Of a stretch of DNA of 64,000 nt, positions 9,903-22,002 are shown in pieces; positions within the stretch are counted from its first letter, which is position 1, and each line of letters starts with the position of its first letter. Under the pieces are notes generated by a model. The model was not told where the DNA came from, made no database searches, and was given only the letters and a program-made list of their open reading frames with translations. A program made the position numbers and the translations under genes. Source of the stretch: Geomonas paludis (lineage in GTDB: Bacteria; Desulfobacterota; Desulfuromonadia; Geobacterales; Geobacteraceae); contig NZ_BLXY01000002.1 in NCBI RefSeq assembly GCF_014193585.1, forward strand, positions 806,001 to 870,000, in the 5' to 3' direction.

Positions 9903-10023
9903 GCCGTTCAACGTTCAACGTTCGACGTTAAAATCTTTCCTCACCTTGTGGCACGTGCCGTAGCGACTCGGTGCCACGAAGTGGTGTGGACTCAAACGTT
10001 GAACCTTGAACGTTGAACGGCCG
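9903..10023. repeat. Inverted-repeat element built on TTCAACG heptamers
   Basis: The left arm (9903-9929) starts GCCGTTCAACGTTCAACG. The right arm (9994-10021) is its near-perfect reverse complement, ending GAACGTTGAACGGC. About 65 bp lie between them. The same heptamers flank genes at 17467-17755 and 35041-35268. It fills the gap between valS and pilD and could fold into a long hairpin that ends the valS transcript. Confidence 0.7.
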
Positions 10024-10026
10024 TTC

Positions 10027-12693
10027 TTACTTCAGCCTCAGTATCTTCTCCAGGCTCTCCTGGAGGAGCTTCTTCTTGTTGCCGAAGTCGGCGATCTTCT
10101 CGCGCTCTTTTTCGACGACGTCGGCGGGGGCGCGCTCGATGAAGCTCGGGTTCTCAAGCTTCTTGGAGAGGAACTCGATGTCCTTCTCGATCTTGGCGAT
10201 CTCCTTGTTGAGACGCTTCTCTTCTTCCTCGACGTTCACCAGCCCCTTGAGCGGCACGATGATCTCCACGTCGCCGGCCACCTGCAAGGAGGCCTCGGCG
10301 GGACGCTCGATCCCCTGGCCGATGGCGAGGTCGGAGAGACGGGCCAGGCTCATCACATAGACTTCGTTCTTCTTGAGCAGCTTGAGGCTCGCCTCCGACT
10401 TGCAGTCGAGGATGGCGGCGATCTGCTTGCTGGGGGCCACTTCCATCTCGCCCCTGATGTTCCTGATCCCCTTGATCACTTCCATGACCAGCTCCATCTC
10501 AGCGGCGGCGGAGGCGTAGTCCGCCCACTCCGCGCACGGGGTCGGGAAGTCGGAGATCATGATGGAATCGGCGGCGCCGTTTCTCTTGGGCAGGGCCTGC
10601 CAGATCTCCTCGGTGATGAAGGGCATGAACGGATGCAAGAGGCGCAAGAGGTTCTCCAGCACCAGCCAGAGCACGTACTTGGCCGCGGCCTGGCGCTCGG
10701 CGTCACCCTTGTAGAGATCGTCCTTGGCGAGCTCGATGTACCAGTCGCAGAACTCGCTCCAGGTGAAGCGGTACAGCTCGCTGGCCGCCTCGTTGAAGCG
10801 GAACCCGGTAAGGGCGGAATCGACCGAGGTGGCGGCCTCGTTCAGACGGTACAGGATCCAGCGGTCGGCGTTGGAAAGCTTGAGCGACGCGACGTCGACC
10901 TGGTCCGGGTCGAAGCCTTCCAGGTTCATCATGGCGAAGCGGGAGGCGTTCCAGATCTTGTTGGCGAAGTTGCGGTAACCGGCGATCCTCTCCTCGGCGA
11001 GTTTGATGTCGCGCCCCTGCGCCGCGAAGGCGGCCAGGGTGAAGCGGAAGGCGTCGGTGCCGTAGGCGTCGATCACGGTGAGCGGATCGATGACGTTCCC
11101 CTTGGACTTGGACATCTTCTGCCCCTGGGCGTCGCGCACCAGGGCGTGGATGTAGACGTCGGTGAAGGGGACCTCGTCCATGAAGTGCAGCCCCATCATC
11201 ATCATGCGGGCCACCCAGAAGAAGAGGATGTCGAAGCCGGTGACCAGGCAGGAGGTCGGGTAGAAGGCGGACAACTCCGGGGTCTTCTCCGGCCACCCCA
11301 TGGTGGAGAAGGGCCACAGGGCCGAGGAGAACCAGGTGTCCAGCACGTCGGTTTCCTGGCGGATCTCGTCGGAGCCGCACTGGCTGCACGCGGTCGGATC
11401 TTCCTTGGCCACGGTGATGTGGCCGCAGTGGTCGCAGTACCAGGCGGGAATGCGGTGACCCCACCAGATCTGGCGCGAGATGCACCAGTCGCGGATGTTC
11501 TCCATCCAGTCGTAGTAGGTGTTTTCCCACTGCTGCGGCACGATCTTGGTGCGCCCGTCCTTGACGGCGCCGAGGGCGCGCTCGGCCAGCGGCCCCACCT
11601 TCACGTACCACTGCAGGGACATGTAGGGCTCGACCACGGTCTTGCAGCGGTAGCAGCCGCCGACGGAAAGGGCGTGATCCTGGATTTTCTCCAGGAGCCC
11701 GGCCGCCTCGAGGTCGGCCACCACCTGCTTCCTGGCGGCGAAGCGGTCCATCCCCTCGTACTGCTTGCCGGCGGCGTTGACCACGCCGGACTCGTCGAAC
11801 ACGTTGATGCGGTCCAGGTTGTGCCGCAGGCCCATCTCGAAGTCGTTGAAGTCGTGCGCCGGGGTGATCTTCACCACGCCGGTACCGAACTCGCGGTCGA
11901 CGTAGTCGTCGCCGATGACGGGGATCTCACGGTTCACCAGCGGGAGCAGCACCTTCTTGCCGATCAGGTGGCTGTAGCGCTCATCCTCGGGGTGCACGGC
12001 CACCGCGGTGTCGCCCAGCATGGTCTCGGGACGGGTGGTGGCGACCACCACGTACTCGTCGCTCCCGACTACCGGGTAGCGCAGGTGCCAGAGGTTCCCC
12101 GCCTTGTCCTCGTGCTCGACCTCGATATCGGAGAGCGCGGTGTGGCAGCGCGGGCACCAGTTGATCAGGCGGTTGTCGCGGTAGATGAGCTTCTCTTCGT
12201 ACAGGCGCACGAACACCTCGCGCACCGCCTTGGAGAGACCGGCGTCCATGGTGAAGCGCTCGCGCTCCCAGTCGCAGGAGGCGCCGAGCCTTTTGAGCTG
12301 GCCGATGATCTGCCCGCCGGACTCGCCCTTCCACTGCCAGACCCGCTCGATGAAGGCGTCGCGGCCCAGTTCGAAGCGATCCTTGCCTTCCGCGGCCAGT
12401 TGGCGCTCGACCACGTTCTGGGTCGCGATACCCGCGTGGTCGGTGCCCGGCATCCAGAGCACGTTGTAGCCGCTCATCCGCTTCCAGCGGCACAGGATGT
12501 CCTGCAGGGTATTGTTCAGGGCGTGACCCATGTGCAGCACGCCGGTGATGTTCGGGGGGGGGATGACGATGGAGTAGCCCGGTTTGTCGGAGGGGACGGC
12601 GGCGTGAAAGTAGCCCTTCCCTTCCCACTCCTGGTACCACTTCTGCTCAACGCTCTTCGGCTCGTAAACCTTTTCCAGCTCTTTGTTTGCCAT
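10027..12693 (-). CDS. valS: Valyl-tRNA synthetase
   Basis: 888 residues, usual for bacterial ValRS. It charges tRNA-Val with valine in the cytoplasm. Class I signatures are present: PPPNITGVLHMGHALN (HIGH-type) near residue 45 and KMSKSKGN near 525. There is an editing-domain region and zinc-like Cys pairs (CDHCGH, CSQCGS). The C-terminus is the ValRS-specific coiled coil (from EEEEKRLNKEIAKIEKD to the end). ATG start with GAGGT upstream. Confidence 0.98.
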   Translation of the reverse strand: MANKELEKVYEPKSVEQKWYQEWEGKGYFHAAVPSDKPGYSIVIPPPNITGVLHMGHALNNTLQDILCRWKRMSGYNVLWMPGTDHAGIATQNVVERQLAAEGKDRFELGRDAFIERVWQWKGESGGQIIGQLKRLGASCDWERERFTMDAGLSKAVREVFVRLYEEKLIYRDNRLINWCPRCHTALSDIEVEHEDKAGNLWHLRYPVVGSDEYVVVATTRPETMLGDTAVAVHPEDERYSHLIGKKVLLPLVNREIPVIGDDYVDREFGTGVVKITPAHDFNDFEMGLRHNLDRINVFDESGVVNAAGKQYEGMDRFAARKQVVADLEAAGLLEKIQDHALSVGGCYRCKTVVEPYMSLQWYVKVGPLAERALGAVKDGRTKIVPQQWENTYYDWMENIRDWCISRQIWWGHRIPAWYCDHCGHITVAKEDPTACSQCGSDEIRQETDVLDTWFSSALWPFSTMGWPEKTPELSAFYPTSCLVTGFDILFFWVARMMMMGLHFMDEVPFTDVYIHALVRDAQGQKMSKSKGNVIDPLTVIDAYGTDAFRFTLAAFAAQGRDIKLAEERIAGYRNFANKIWNASRFAMMNLEGFDPDQVDVASLKLSNADRWILYRLNEAATSVDSALTGFRFNEAASELYRFTWSEFCDWYIELAKDDLYKGDAERQAAAKYVLWLVLENLLRLLHPFMPFITEEIWQALPKRNGAADSIMISDFPTPCAEWADYASAAAEMELVMEVIKGIRNIRGEMEVAPSKQIAAILDCKSEASLKLLKKNEVYVMSLARLSDLAIGQGIERPAEASLQVAGDVEIIVPLKGLVNVEEEEKRLNKEIAKIEKDIEFLSKKLENPSFIERAPADVVEKEREKIADFGNKKKLLQESLEKILRLK

Positions 12694-12782
12694 CTAATCT
12701 ACCTCATAAGAAAAATGCTTTAGCAGGGGGTGCCCTGCACAGCTTGAAAGTTTCGTAAGCGCCTGCGCGGCAGCCCACCCAG

Positions 12783-12898
12783 GTACCCTCTCCCCCCGGG
12801 AGAGGGTGGCCGAAGGCCGGGTGAGGGAGACGCCACCGCAGGGACATCGCCTGTTGCAACGCCCTCACCCCGACCCTCTCCCAGGGGGAGAGGGAGGT
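12783..12898. repeat. Palindromic CTCTCCC/GGGAGAG intergenic repeat
   Basis: Two nested hairpin units: CCCTCTCCCCCCGGGAGAGGG followed by GCCGAAGGCCGGGTGAGGG, then the inverse ending CCCAGGGGGAGAGGGA. Related units occur at 47555-47612 and 48868-48990. It is a dispersed repeat between valS and the upstream gene, with no coding capacity. Confidence 0.6.
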
Positions 12899-12926
12899 CA
12901 GGGCGTCAGGGGGAGTCTCCAAGTAT

Positions 12927-12957
12927 GAAAAAAGGGGATCGTGAAATCCCCTGTTTC
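12927..12957 (-). terminator. Rho-independent terminator of the REC-linker gene
   Basis: On the minus strand a stem AGGGGAT / ATCCCCT with a six-base loop is followed by six T residues, 27 bp after the stop codon of the gene at 12984-14333. Confidence 0.85.
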
Positions 12958-12983
12958 ATAAGCGGATGGGAGGGACGTCCGCG

Positions 12984-14333
12984 TTAGCCGCGTACGCCGC
13001 TCTTCAGTTTCCTGATCTCTTCCTTGATAATGACCTCGGCCAGGTCCGGCACCACTTCCCAGACGATTCGCTCGATCACCTCGCGCGACACCTTGGAGAG
13101 GGCAGCCACCAGCTGGTCTTCGGTAAGTTCGGGGACGGCAACCGGCTGCGCTGCGGGTGCTGCCGGTGCCGCGGCAGGTGCCGCCTGAACCGGTGCGGCC
13201 GCTGCAGGCGCAACGGGAGCAACGGGAGCAACGGGAGCAACGGGAGCAGCGGGAGCAGCGGGCGCAACAGGTGCCGCCGGCGCTACGGCCTCAGGCGCGG
13301 GCTCCTCCACGTCGAACTCGAACGGCTCATACTCGGGCACGCCGAACGCCTCCGCCTCGGCCTGGGTCTCGGCCTGCGCGGGCACCACTACTGCGGCAGC
13401 CTCGGGCTCCTCGCCGAAGGCGAAGAACTCTTCTTCGCTGACGGTGAGCGAGGAATCCACCGCCGGCTCTTCCAGTTCCAGGGCGGGGCCGGTCTCTTCA
13501 ATCTCTTCCGACTCGTCGAAGCTGAAAACTTCCTCCGCCTCAAACTCGGTCTCGAAGGCGCCTTCCGGCTCCACGACGCCGAACAGCTCGGACGGCGCCT
13601 CTGCAGCGGCGGGCGTCTCCTCCTCGAGCTCGAAGGCGCCCCAAAGGTCGTCCTCCATGCTCGCCTCGACCGGTTCCACCTGCGCCGCCGGTGCGGCAGC
13701 GACTGGCTGCGCCGGGGCTGCCGGGGCTTCCCAGACCGGCTCCTGTGCAGCGGCAGGCTCTTCCCAGGCGGGCTCGGTCTCCATGCCCACGCTCTCCCAG
13801 ATGTCCTCCGCGGCGGGTGCCGGGGGTGCTGCGGGTGCTGCGGCGGCCGGCGCTGCCGCGGCCGGGGCCATGGCATCGAGCGAGGAGAGGTCACCCCAGA
13901 TCTCTTCGGCGGCGGGCGCAGCGGCTGCGGGCTGAGCCACCGGGGGAGCGGTCTTGCGGGTCTTGCCCAGCTCCAGCATCTCCTTGACCCGGTCGATCAA
14001 CTGCTGCGATTCGAACGGTTTGGAAATGGTGGCGTCGGCGCCGCATTCGCGCGCCTTCTCCTCGTCCAGCGGCTCGAAGGCGCCGATCAGGAGGATGATG
14101 GGAACCGCGCCCAGCACGGGGTCGCGGCGGATCTCGGCGCACACCTCGTAGCCGGTCTTGCCGGGCATCAGCGCGTCGACCAGCATCACGTCGGGCTTGG
14201 TCTCCCGCGCCTTGTCAAGGGCAGCAGTACCGTTGTCGACAACGGTCAGTTCAAACTCCTCGTTGGCGAAGATGATCGCCACGACCTTCTGAATGGTGAT
14301 GCTGTCATCGGCGAGGAGCAGTCTATTGCCCAT
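12984..14333 (-). CDS. Response regulator with long Ala/Pro/Glu-rich linker and conserved C-terminal helix
   Basis: 449 residues. REC domain at 1-125 with acidic DD pair (LADDS), phospho-acceptor in MLVDALMPG and Lys in ISKPFES. Residues about 126-395 are low-complexity, rich in Ala, Pro and Glu, with tandem APVAP repeats. The last 50 residues form an amphipathic helical segment (VSREVIERIVWEVVPDLAE, then EEIRKLK). REC proteins with a comparable tail occur in other deltaproteobacteria, including motility-linked ones; I cannot assign a pathway. ATG with GAGGGGGG upstream; its own promoter candidate and terminator suggest a single-gene transcript. No DNA-binding domain is visible, so the output is probably protein-protein. 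Confidence 0.85.
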   Translation of the reverse strand: MGNRLLLADDSITIQKVVAIIFANEEFELTVVDNGTAALDKARETKPDVMLVDALMPGKTGYEVCAEIRRDPVLGAVPIILLIGAFEPLDEEKARECGADATISKPFESQQLIDRVKEMLELGKTRKTAPPVAQPAAAAPAAEEIWGDLSSLDAMAPAAAAPAAAAPAAPPAPAAEDIWESVGMETEPAWEEPAAAQEPVWEAPAAPAQPVAAAPAAQVEPVEASMEDDLWGAFELEEETPAAAEAPSELFGVVEPEGAFETEFEAEEVFSFDESEEIEETGPALELEEPAVDSSLTVSEEEFFAFGEEPEAAAVVVPAQAETQAEAEAFGVPEYEPFEFDVEEPAPEAVAPAAPVAPAAPAAPVAPVAPVAPVAPAAAAPVQAAPAAAPAAPAAQPVAVPELTEDQLVAALSKVSREVIERIVWEVVPDLAEVIIKEEIRKLKSGVRG

Positions 14334-14519
14334 CTATCCCCCCTCTACTTAGGAAGCTTTCTGCAGGAGTTGTGTTGCCACGACAAATTCGAGTCGTCCG
14401 GCTGATACAGAGAGGATCCGGGAAAAGGCTCACAGGATTTCTCGCATATTGGACAGACAGAAATGACGGTTGGTAATAAGGCGCAAATACAACCAGTATG
14501 ACACTAAAAATGGTAAAAA

Positions 14520-14548
14520 AAGCTAGCATAAAGGGCGTAGGGTGTCAA
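14520..14548 (-). promoter_or_regulatory. Candidate sigma-70 promoter for the REC-linker gene
   Basis: Minus strand TTGACA, 17-bp spacer, TAGCTT. The -35 is perfect and the -10 is weak (3 of 6). It lies about 185 bp upstream of the ATG at 14333, so another promoter may be closer. Confidence 0.4.
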
Positions 14549-14570
14549 GGTTTTTGCCCTTTCTTATTAA

Positions 14571-15749
14571 TCACTCGTCATTGAAACGTGCCATGTCCCC
14601 GAACTCGACGGGAATACCGAAGATCTGCGCGGCAAGCGTGGAGATATCGCCGCGCAACTTGTTGATCTCGTGGACCTTTTTGTACTCCAGGCGCGACGTG
14701 AGCAGGATGACGAAGGTATCGGTGGCCGGGTCGATCCAGATCGACGTCCCGGAGTACCCGGTGTGGCCGAAGGAGACCCGGGAGAAGCCCTGTCCCCGGG
14801 GCGCCGAGAAGGGAGAGGAGATGTCCCAGCCCAGCCCCCTGACCACGGTCCCGCCGCGGGAGAAGTAGGGTGCGGTCATCTGCTCCACCGTGCGCTTGGC
14901 GAGCACGCGTCTCCCGTCCAGCATGCCGCCCGCGAGCATCATGCGGCAGAAGCGGGACAGGTCCCGGGCGGTGGCGAAGAGACCGGCGTGCCCGGCTACG
15001 CCCCCCAACTGGCGGCAGAGGTAGTCCTGGGGCTCTCCGAAGAGGACGCGGTCGTCGCTGATGGTCCCGGAGCAGCGCGCAGCCTCCTTGGGGTGAAACG
15101 CGGTGTCGGTCATGCCCAGCGGGCGGTAGAAGGAGACCTGCGCGTAGAGGTCGAGCGGAGCGCCGGTGGCGCGGCGCACCAGCTCGGCGAGCAGGATGAA
15201 GTTCAAGTCGGCATAGCGGAAGCGGCTCCCCACCTCGCCCTTGAGCTTCTGGGCGGCGGCGCCCTCGATGGCGCTCTGCATGGGATTGGCGCTGGCAAGC
15301 GGGACGTCGTCCAGCCCCGAGGTGTGGGTAAGCAGGTTCATCACCAGGATGGCGTCCTTCCCCTTTCCCGCCAGTTCCGGGAACCACTTGGTGACCGGGT
15401 CGAGCAGCGAGATCCTCCCCTCTTCCGCCAGTTTCAGGATGGAGGGGGTCGTCGCGATGACCTTGGTCAGCGAGGCGACGTCGAAGATGGTGTCGGTGAC
15501 CATGGGAGGTGCGTCGGGAAACGGGGAGATGCGTCCGTAGGCCTTCTCGAAGAGGACCTTGTCGCGGTTGCCGATGAGGACGACCCCGCCGGCGATGAGG
15601 TTGCGTGCCATGGCCTCGTTCATCAGGGAGTCGATGCGGGGCTGGTCGGCGGCGCGGGCTGCGGTGGCGAGCAGGATGACCAGCATGCAGCCGCAGATAC
15701 TGCTCAACAGGGGGCGCAAGCGCACCCTAAAATACGTGTTCAATCTCAA
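14571..15749 (-). CDS. Exported serine hydrolase, beta-lactamase (class C) / penicillin-binding family
   Basis: 392 residues with a signal peptide (about 1-33, ending AARA). Family motifs: SxxK in VASLTKVIATT (nucleophile Ser about residue 92), a Tyr-containing second motif in FRYADLNFILLAEL, and the third motif HTGYSGT. These periplasmic enzymes include D-aminopeptidases, esterases and cell-wall amidases; the substrate cannot be told from sequence. TTG start at 15749 with GAGAG five bases upstream. A cytochrome or penicillin-binding role is not supported by any extra domain. Confidence 0.88.
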   Translation of the reverse strand: MRLNTYFRVRLRPLLSSICGCMLVILLATAARAADQPRIDSLMNEAMARNLIAGGVVLIGNRDKVLFEKAYGRISPFPDAPPMVTDTIFDVASLTKVIATTPSILKLAEEGRISLLDPVTKWFPELAGKGKDAILVMNLLTHTSGLDDVPLASANPMQSAIEGAAAQKLKGEVGSRFRYADLNFILLAELVRRATGAPLDLYAQVSFYRPLGMTDTAFHPKEAARCSGTISDDRVLFGEPQDYLCRQLGGVAGHAGLFATARDLSRFCRMMLAGGMLDGRRVLAKRTVEQMTAPYFSRGGTVVRGLGWDISSPFSAPRGQGFSRVSFGHTGYSGTSIWIDPATDTFVILLTSRLEYKKVHEINKLRGDISTLAAQIFGIPVEFGDMARFNDE

Positions 15750-15785
15750 AGTGACTCTCTCGGTCCTTGCTGGCTACTGCCCTGT

Positions 15786-16190
15786 TTAGTTCATCCTGAA
15801 ACTGACCGACTTGAGGACCTTCCCCTCGCTGTCCACCGCGTCGCAACGCCAGTCCCCGGAGAGGCCTTTTTCCACCACCTTGCGGCTGTAGGTGCGCCAG
15901 TGCGCTCCCTTCACCGGCAGTTCGTACTCCGCCACCGCCTCGTCGTTCAGGTACCAGATCTGCTTGATGGTGGTGTCGGTGTCTTCCGGCGCCGAGAACC
16001 TGGTGAAGCAGTACAGGGCCTTGACCGAGGTGGACGAGATGCGGCGCACCGAGTCGATCGGGTTTCCCTTGACGATCTTGGTGGTGACCGCCATCTCCGT
16101 GATTTTCAGGTCGCCCGCCCACGATTGGCTCCAGCCGGCGAGGGTTAACAGTACAGCGGTTGCGGTCGAAACAATCGTGGTACGGCTCAT
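15786..16190 (-). CDS. DUF2914 domain exported protein
   Basis: 134 residues. Signal peptide MSRTTIVSTATAVLLTLAG ... SWAG, then a single DUF2914-like domain with the family pattern of a Trp-Tyr strand (IKQIWYLNDE), a turn LPVKGAHWRTYSRK and the closing GDWRCDAVDSEGKVL. The start at 16190 is chosen because GGAGG lies five bases upstream and the signal peptide begins there; the open frame continues upstream only as an antisense mirror of argJ. Function is unknown. It sits between argJ and the serine hydrolase on the same strand, with gaps of 89 and 36 bp. Confidence 0.85.
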   Translation of the reverse strand: MSRTTIVSTATAVLLTLAGWSQSWAGDLKITEMAVTTKIVKGNPIDSVRRISSTSVKALYCFTRFSAPEDTDTTIKQIWYLNDEAVAEYELPVKGAHWRTYSRKVVEKGLSGDWRCDAVDSEGKVLKSVSFRMN

Positions 16191-16279
16191 TGTGCCTCCA
16201 GCAGCGTTTGCGGAGAGTGGGATAACCGGCTTGCAGCCGGCGCCGCCCCGGGCGGGAAGCGGCAGCGTTGGGCGCCTGA

Positions 16280-17455
16280 TCAGGTCCTGTAGTCGCCGTT
16301 GATGCGGACGTAGTCGTAGGTGAGGTCGCTGGTGTACACCACCGCCTCGCCGCCGCCGATCTTGAGATCGATGGTGACCTTGAATTCTTTTTGCTGCAGC
16401 ACGCGGGTGCCTGCCGCCTCGGCGTCGCCGCCGGCAAAGATGCCGCCGGTGGCCATGACCACGTCGTCGAACAGGATCTCTACCCGCTCCTGCTCCACCT
16501 GGGCGCCGGAGTACCCGACGGCCGCGATGATCCTGCCCCAGTTGGCGTCCTGTCCGAAGAAGGCGGTCTTCACCAGCATCGAGTTGGCGACGGCAAGCGC
16601 GGCCTTCTTGGCGTCCGCCTGGGTCGCGCCCCCTTTCACCCTGATCTCGACGAACTTGGTCGCCCCCTCGCCGTCCTTCACGATCAGCTTGGCAAGGGAG
16701 AGGAGCAGGTCGTGCAACAGCGCGGCGAAGGCGGTCCCCTCCGGGGTCCCCCCCTTGATGACCGGGTTGCCCGCGGCGCCGTTGGCGAAGATGAGCGCCG
16801 TGTCGTTGGTGGAGGTGTCGTTGTCCACGGTGATGGCGTTGAAGGAGCCGTCCACCGCCTGGGTGAAGGCGCTTTTCAGGAACGCGCCGTCGACCGCGGC
16901 GTCGGTCACCAGGAACGAGAGCATGGTGGCCATGTTGGGATGAATCATCCCCGCGCCCTTGGCGACGCCCCAGATGCTGTAGGGTTTGCCGCCGGCCTCG
17001 CCGCTTCTGCGCTCGATCTTCTCGAAGGTGTCCGTGGTCATGATGGCCTTGGCCACGTCGTCCAGCGTGCCGTGGTCGAGCCCGTCCACGAGCGGCTGGA
17101 TCCCCTTTCTGAAGCGCTCCATGGGGAGGGCCTGGCCGATGACGCCGGTCGAGGCGATCAGGAGCTCCTCGTCGGACAGCCCCAGCGCCTCGGCGGTTCT
17201 CCTGCCGCACTCGAGGGCGTCGGTCATCCCCTGTGCGCCGGTGCAGGCGTTGGCGTTACCGCTGTTGACCAGGAGCGCGCGGCAGTTGCCGCTTTCCGAG
17301 CGCTGCCGCGAGATGATAACAGGGGCTGCCTGCACCTTGTTGGTGGTATAGACCGCCGCCACCTGGGCGGGGAAATCGGAGAATATCAGCGCCAGGTCGA
17401 GCCGGCCCGGCTTCTTGATCGCCGCCTCGACGGCGGAAAAGCGAAAACCTTTCAT
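16280..17455 (-). CDS. argJ: Bifunctional ornithine acetyltransferase / N-acetylglutamate synthase
   Basis: 391 residues, typical for ArgJ. It transfers the acetyl group from N-acetylornithine to glutamate, recycling acetyl in arginine synthesis. The self-cleavage site is present as KGAGMIHPNMATMLSFLVTD: the Thr of ATML becomes the N-terminal nucleophile of the beta chain. Other signatures: LLVNSGNANACTG and IASTGVIGQALP. Whether it also uses acetyl-CoA (bifunctional form) cannot be read from the sequence. No other arg genes are in the window. Confidence 0.96.
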   Translation of the reverse strand: MKGFRFSAVEAAIKKPGRLDLALIFSDFPAQVAAVYTTNKVQAAPVIISRQRSESGNCRALLVNSGNANACTGAQGMTDALECGRRTAEALGLSDEELLIASTGVIGQALPMERFRKGIQPLVDGLDHGTLDDVAKAIMTTDTFEKIERRSGEAGGKPYSIWGVAKGAGMIHPNMATMLSFLVTDAAVDGAFLKSAFTQAVDGSFNAITVDNDTSTNDTALIFANGAAGNPVIKGGTPEGTAFAALLHDLLLSLAKLIVKDGEGATKFVEIRVKGGATQADAKKAALAVANSMLVKTAFFGQDANWGRIIAAVGYSGAQVEQERVEILFDDVVMATGGIFAGGDAEAAGTRVLQQKEFKVTIDLKIGGGEAVVYTSDLTYDYVRINGDYRT

Positions 17456-17466
17456 AGAACCTCCAG

Positions 17467-17755
17467 AAACGGTTCAACGTTCAACGTTCAATGTTCAATA
17501 GAGCTGGTTGCCTGAGGCCGGCGGACCGGTACGGCTACCTGTCAACATCCGTTCGACGTTCAACGTTCAATGTTCAATAGTGCTAGTTGCCTGCGGCCGA
17601 CGAATCGGTACGGCTACCGGTAACGGTGGGCCCTTACCTTCACGCTCAATGTTCTATCAGGCTGCACCTGCGAAACTGTGCGGGGACAAGTCACCACGCC
17701 AGTTATATCGCAGATGTGCGGTCCTTTAACGTCGAACGTTGAACGTTGAACGGCT
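17467..17755. repeat. TTCAACG-heptamer repeat region between secA and argJ
   Basis: This 300-bp gap has no gene. A unit of about 80 bp is repeated twice in tandem: heptamers (CGTTCAACGTTCAATGTTCAA), then AGAGCTGGTTGCCTG, then GGCCGGCGGACCGGTACGGC; the second copy is diverged. The right end carries the inverse heptamers (GTCGAACGTTGAACGTTGAACGGC) directly before the secA stop codon. Same family as 9903-10023 and 35041-35268. Confidence 0.7.
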
Positions 17756-17757
17756 TC

Positions 17758-20640
<2,883 letters not shown>

Positions 20641-20782
20641 CTATGAAATCTCCTTAGCAGTGAAAACAGGATAAAAAAAACAGTGTACGCTACCATAAAA
20701 GTGAGAAACCCTCAACTGAAAAGGCGCCTGCTATGAAGGGCTTCCGGGCTTTGAGGAATGGGTACTACCGGTGCAGCGATTA

Positions 20783-20808
20783 CTGTAGGGGCGAATAATT
20801 ATTCGCCC
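20783..20808. repeat. GTAGGGGCGAAT palindrome
   Basis: Contains the perfect 20-bp palindrome GGGCGAATAATTATTCGCCC (20788-20807) preceded by CTGTAG. It lies in the gap upstream of mnmH. Relatives are at 21884-21988, 48825-48850 and 55253-55277. Confidence 0.7.
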
Positions 20809-20870
20809 TGATTGTTGCAATCGATGCGGCGCATCTCTATAATGAGCCCGCCAAAAAGGAGCCTGTGTAC

Positions 20871-21899
20871 GTGGAAACGACCCCATTCAACGAAGAACTT
20901 CTGGACAGCCACCTGCTGGTGGACGTCCGTTCCCCCCTGGAATACCAAGAGGACCATATCCCCGGCGCCATCAACGTCCCGCTTTTGGACAACGAGGAAA
21001 GGGTGGAGATCGGCATCCTGCACAAGGAGGCCGGCCCCTACGCCGCGCGCCGGCGCGGCCTGGAAATGACCGCGCACCGCTTCCCGGAGATGGTGCGCCA
21101 GATAGCCGACGCTGCCTGCGGCCGCCCCATCCTGGTCTACTGCTGGCGCGGCGGACTGCGCAGCAAGACGGTCACCTCGATACTCGACCTGGCCGGGCTG
21201 AAGGCGGTGCAGCTGATCGGCGGCTACAAGAGCTACCGGCACGTGGTCGGCGGCTACTTCAACCCCTTCCTCCCCAAGACGCCGCTCATCGTGCTGCACG
21301 GCATGACCGGCATCGGCAAGACCACGCTGTTGCAGCGCCTTGAGGCACGGGGCAACTCGGTGCTCGACCTGGAAGGGCTCGCCTGTCACCGCGGTTCCGC
21401 CTTCGGACAACTCGGCCTGAACCAGGACCTCACCCAGAAGCGCTTCGAATCACTGTTGTGGGACGCCATTCGCAAGGCGCCGGCAGGACAGCCGCTCATC
21501 CTCGAAGGGGAAAGCGAGCGCATCGGCCGCGTGTCGCTGCCGGGGGATTTCTACCAGAAGATGGCGCAGGGAATCCGGGTCTGGTGCCACGCCAGTCTCG
21601 AGACCCGGGTGGCCAGGCTGATCGAGGAGTACGGCCTTCCCGAGTACAAGGAGGAGATGGCGGTGGCGCTGCAGCGCATCAGGAAGAAGCTGGGCGGCAA
21701 GCGCTGCGACGAACTGGCCGAAAACCTGGAGCGCTGGGAGATGGAAGAGTTCATGAAGGGGCTGGTCTGCGACTACTACGACAAGGTCTACTATAAGAAC
21801 CGGACCTGGGAAGCGGACTACCAGCTGGACATGGAGGATTTCGACCGGGCCGCCGAGGAGTTGGAACGTTTCCTTGCGTCCGCCTGTAGGGGTGAATAA
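20871..21899 (+). CDS. mnmH: tRNA 2-selenouridine synthase (tRNA 2-thiouridine selenotransferase)
   Basis: 342 residues from the GTG at 20871. It replaces the wobble 2-thio group of tRNA-Lys, -Glu and -Gln by selenium using selenophosphate. N-terminal rhodanese domain with the active Cys in LVYCWRGGLRSKT; then a P-loop domain (HGMTGIGKTTLL), the fusion typical of MnmH/SelU. AAGGAG ends at 20861, nine bases from GTG 20871 but only three from GTG 20865, so the downstream start is preferred (the other adds two residues). The last codons and the TAA stop lie inside a repeat element. tRNA-Sec in this window shows the organism uses selenophosphate. Confidence 0.93.
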   Translation: METTPFNEELLDSHLLVDVRSPLEYQEDHIPGAINVPLLDNEERVEIGILHKEAGPYAARRRGLEMTAHRFPEMVRQIADAACGRPILVYCWRGGLRSKTVTSILDLAGLKAVQLIGGYKSYRHVVGGYFNPFLPKTPLIVLHGMTGIGKTTLLQRLEARGNSVLDLEGLACHRGSAFGQLGLNQDLTQKRFESLLWDAIRKAPAGQPLILEGESERIGRVSLPGDFYQKMAQGIRVWCHASLETRVARLIEEYGLPEYKEEMAVALQRIRKKLGGKRCDELAENLERWEMEEFMKGLVCDYYDKVYYKNRTWEADYQLDMEDFDRAAEELERFLASACRGE

Positions 21900-21988
21900 A
21901 CATTCGCCCCGGTGGCACCGGCGCCTCGTGCGCCGACCGCGGATGAAGGTGCACCGGCGGTTGGGCGAATAATTATTCGCCCCTACAG
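21884..21988. repeat. MITE-like element with GTAGGGG-GAAT terminal inverted repeats
   Basis: Starts CTGTAGGGGTGAAT and ends ATTCGCCCCTACAG, near-perfect 14-bp inverted ends around a GC-rich palindromic core. The left end overlaps the mnmH 3' end and supplies its stop codon. The right end holds the 20-bp palindrome also seen at 20788-20807. No transposase gene is inside. Confidence 0.65.
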
Positions 21989-22002
21989 CCAGTCTCATCC
22001 CC

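Noticed and set aside
10006-12723. 905-codon plus-strand open frame
   Set aside because: Antisense mirror of valS with no recognisable motif.
12783-12898. CRISPR-like array in CTCTCCC repeats
   Set aside because: Units are palindromic and not regularly spaced with unique spacers; they are dispersed intergenic repeats.
15786-17210. 474-codon minus-strand frame spanning argJ
   Set aside because: Only its last 134 codons (DUF2914 protein) are real; the rest is argJ read in another frame.
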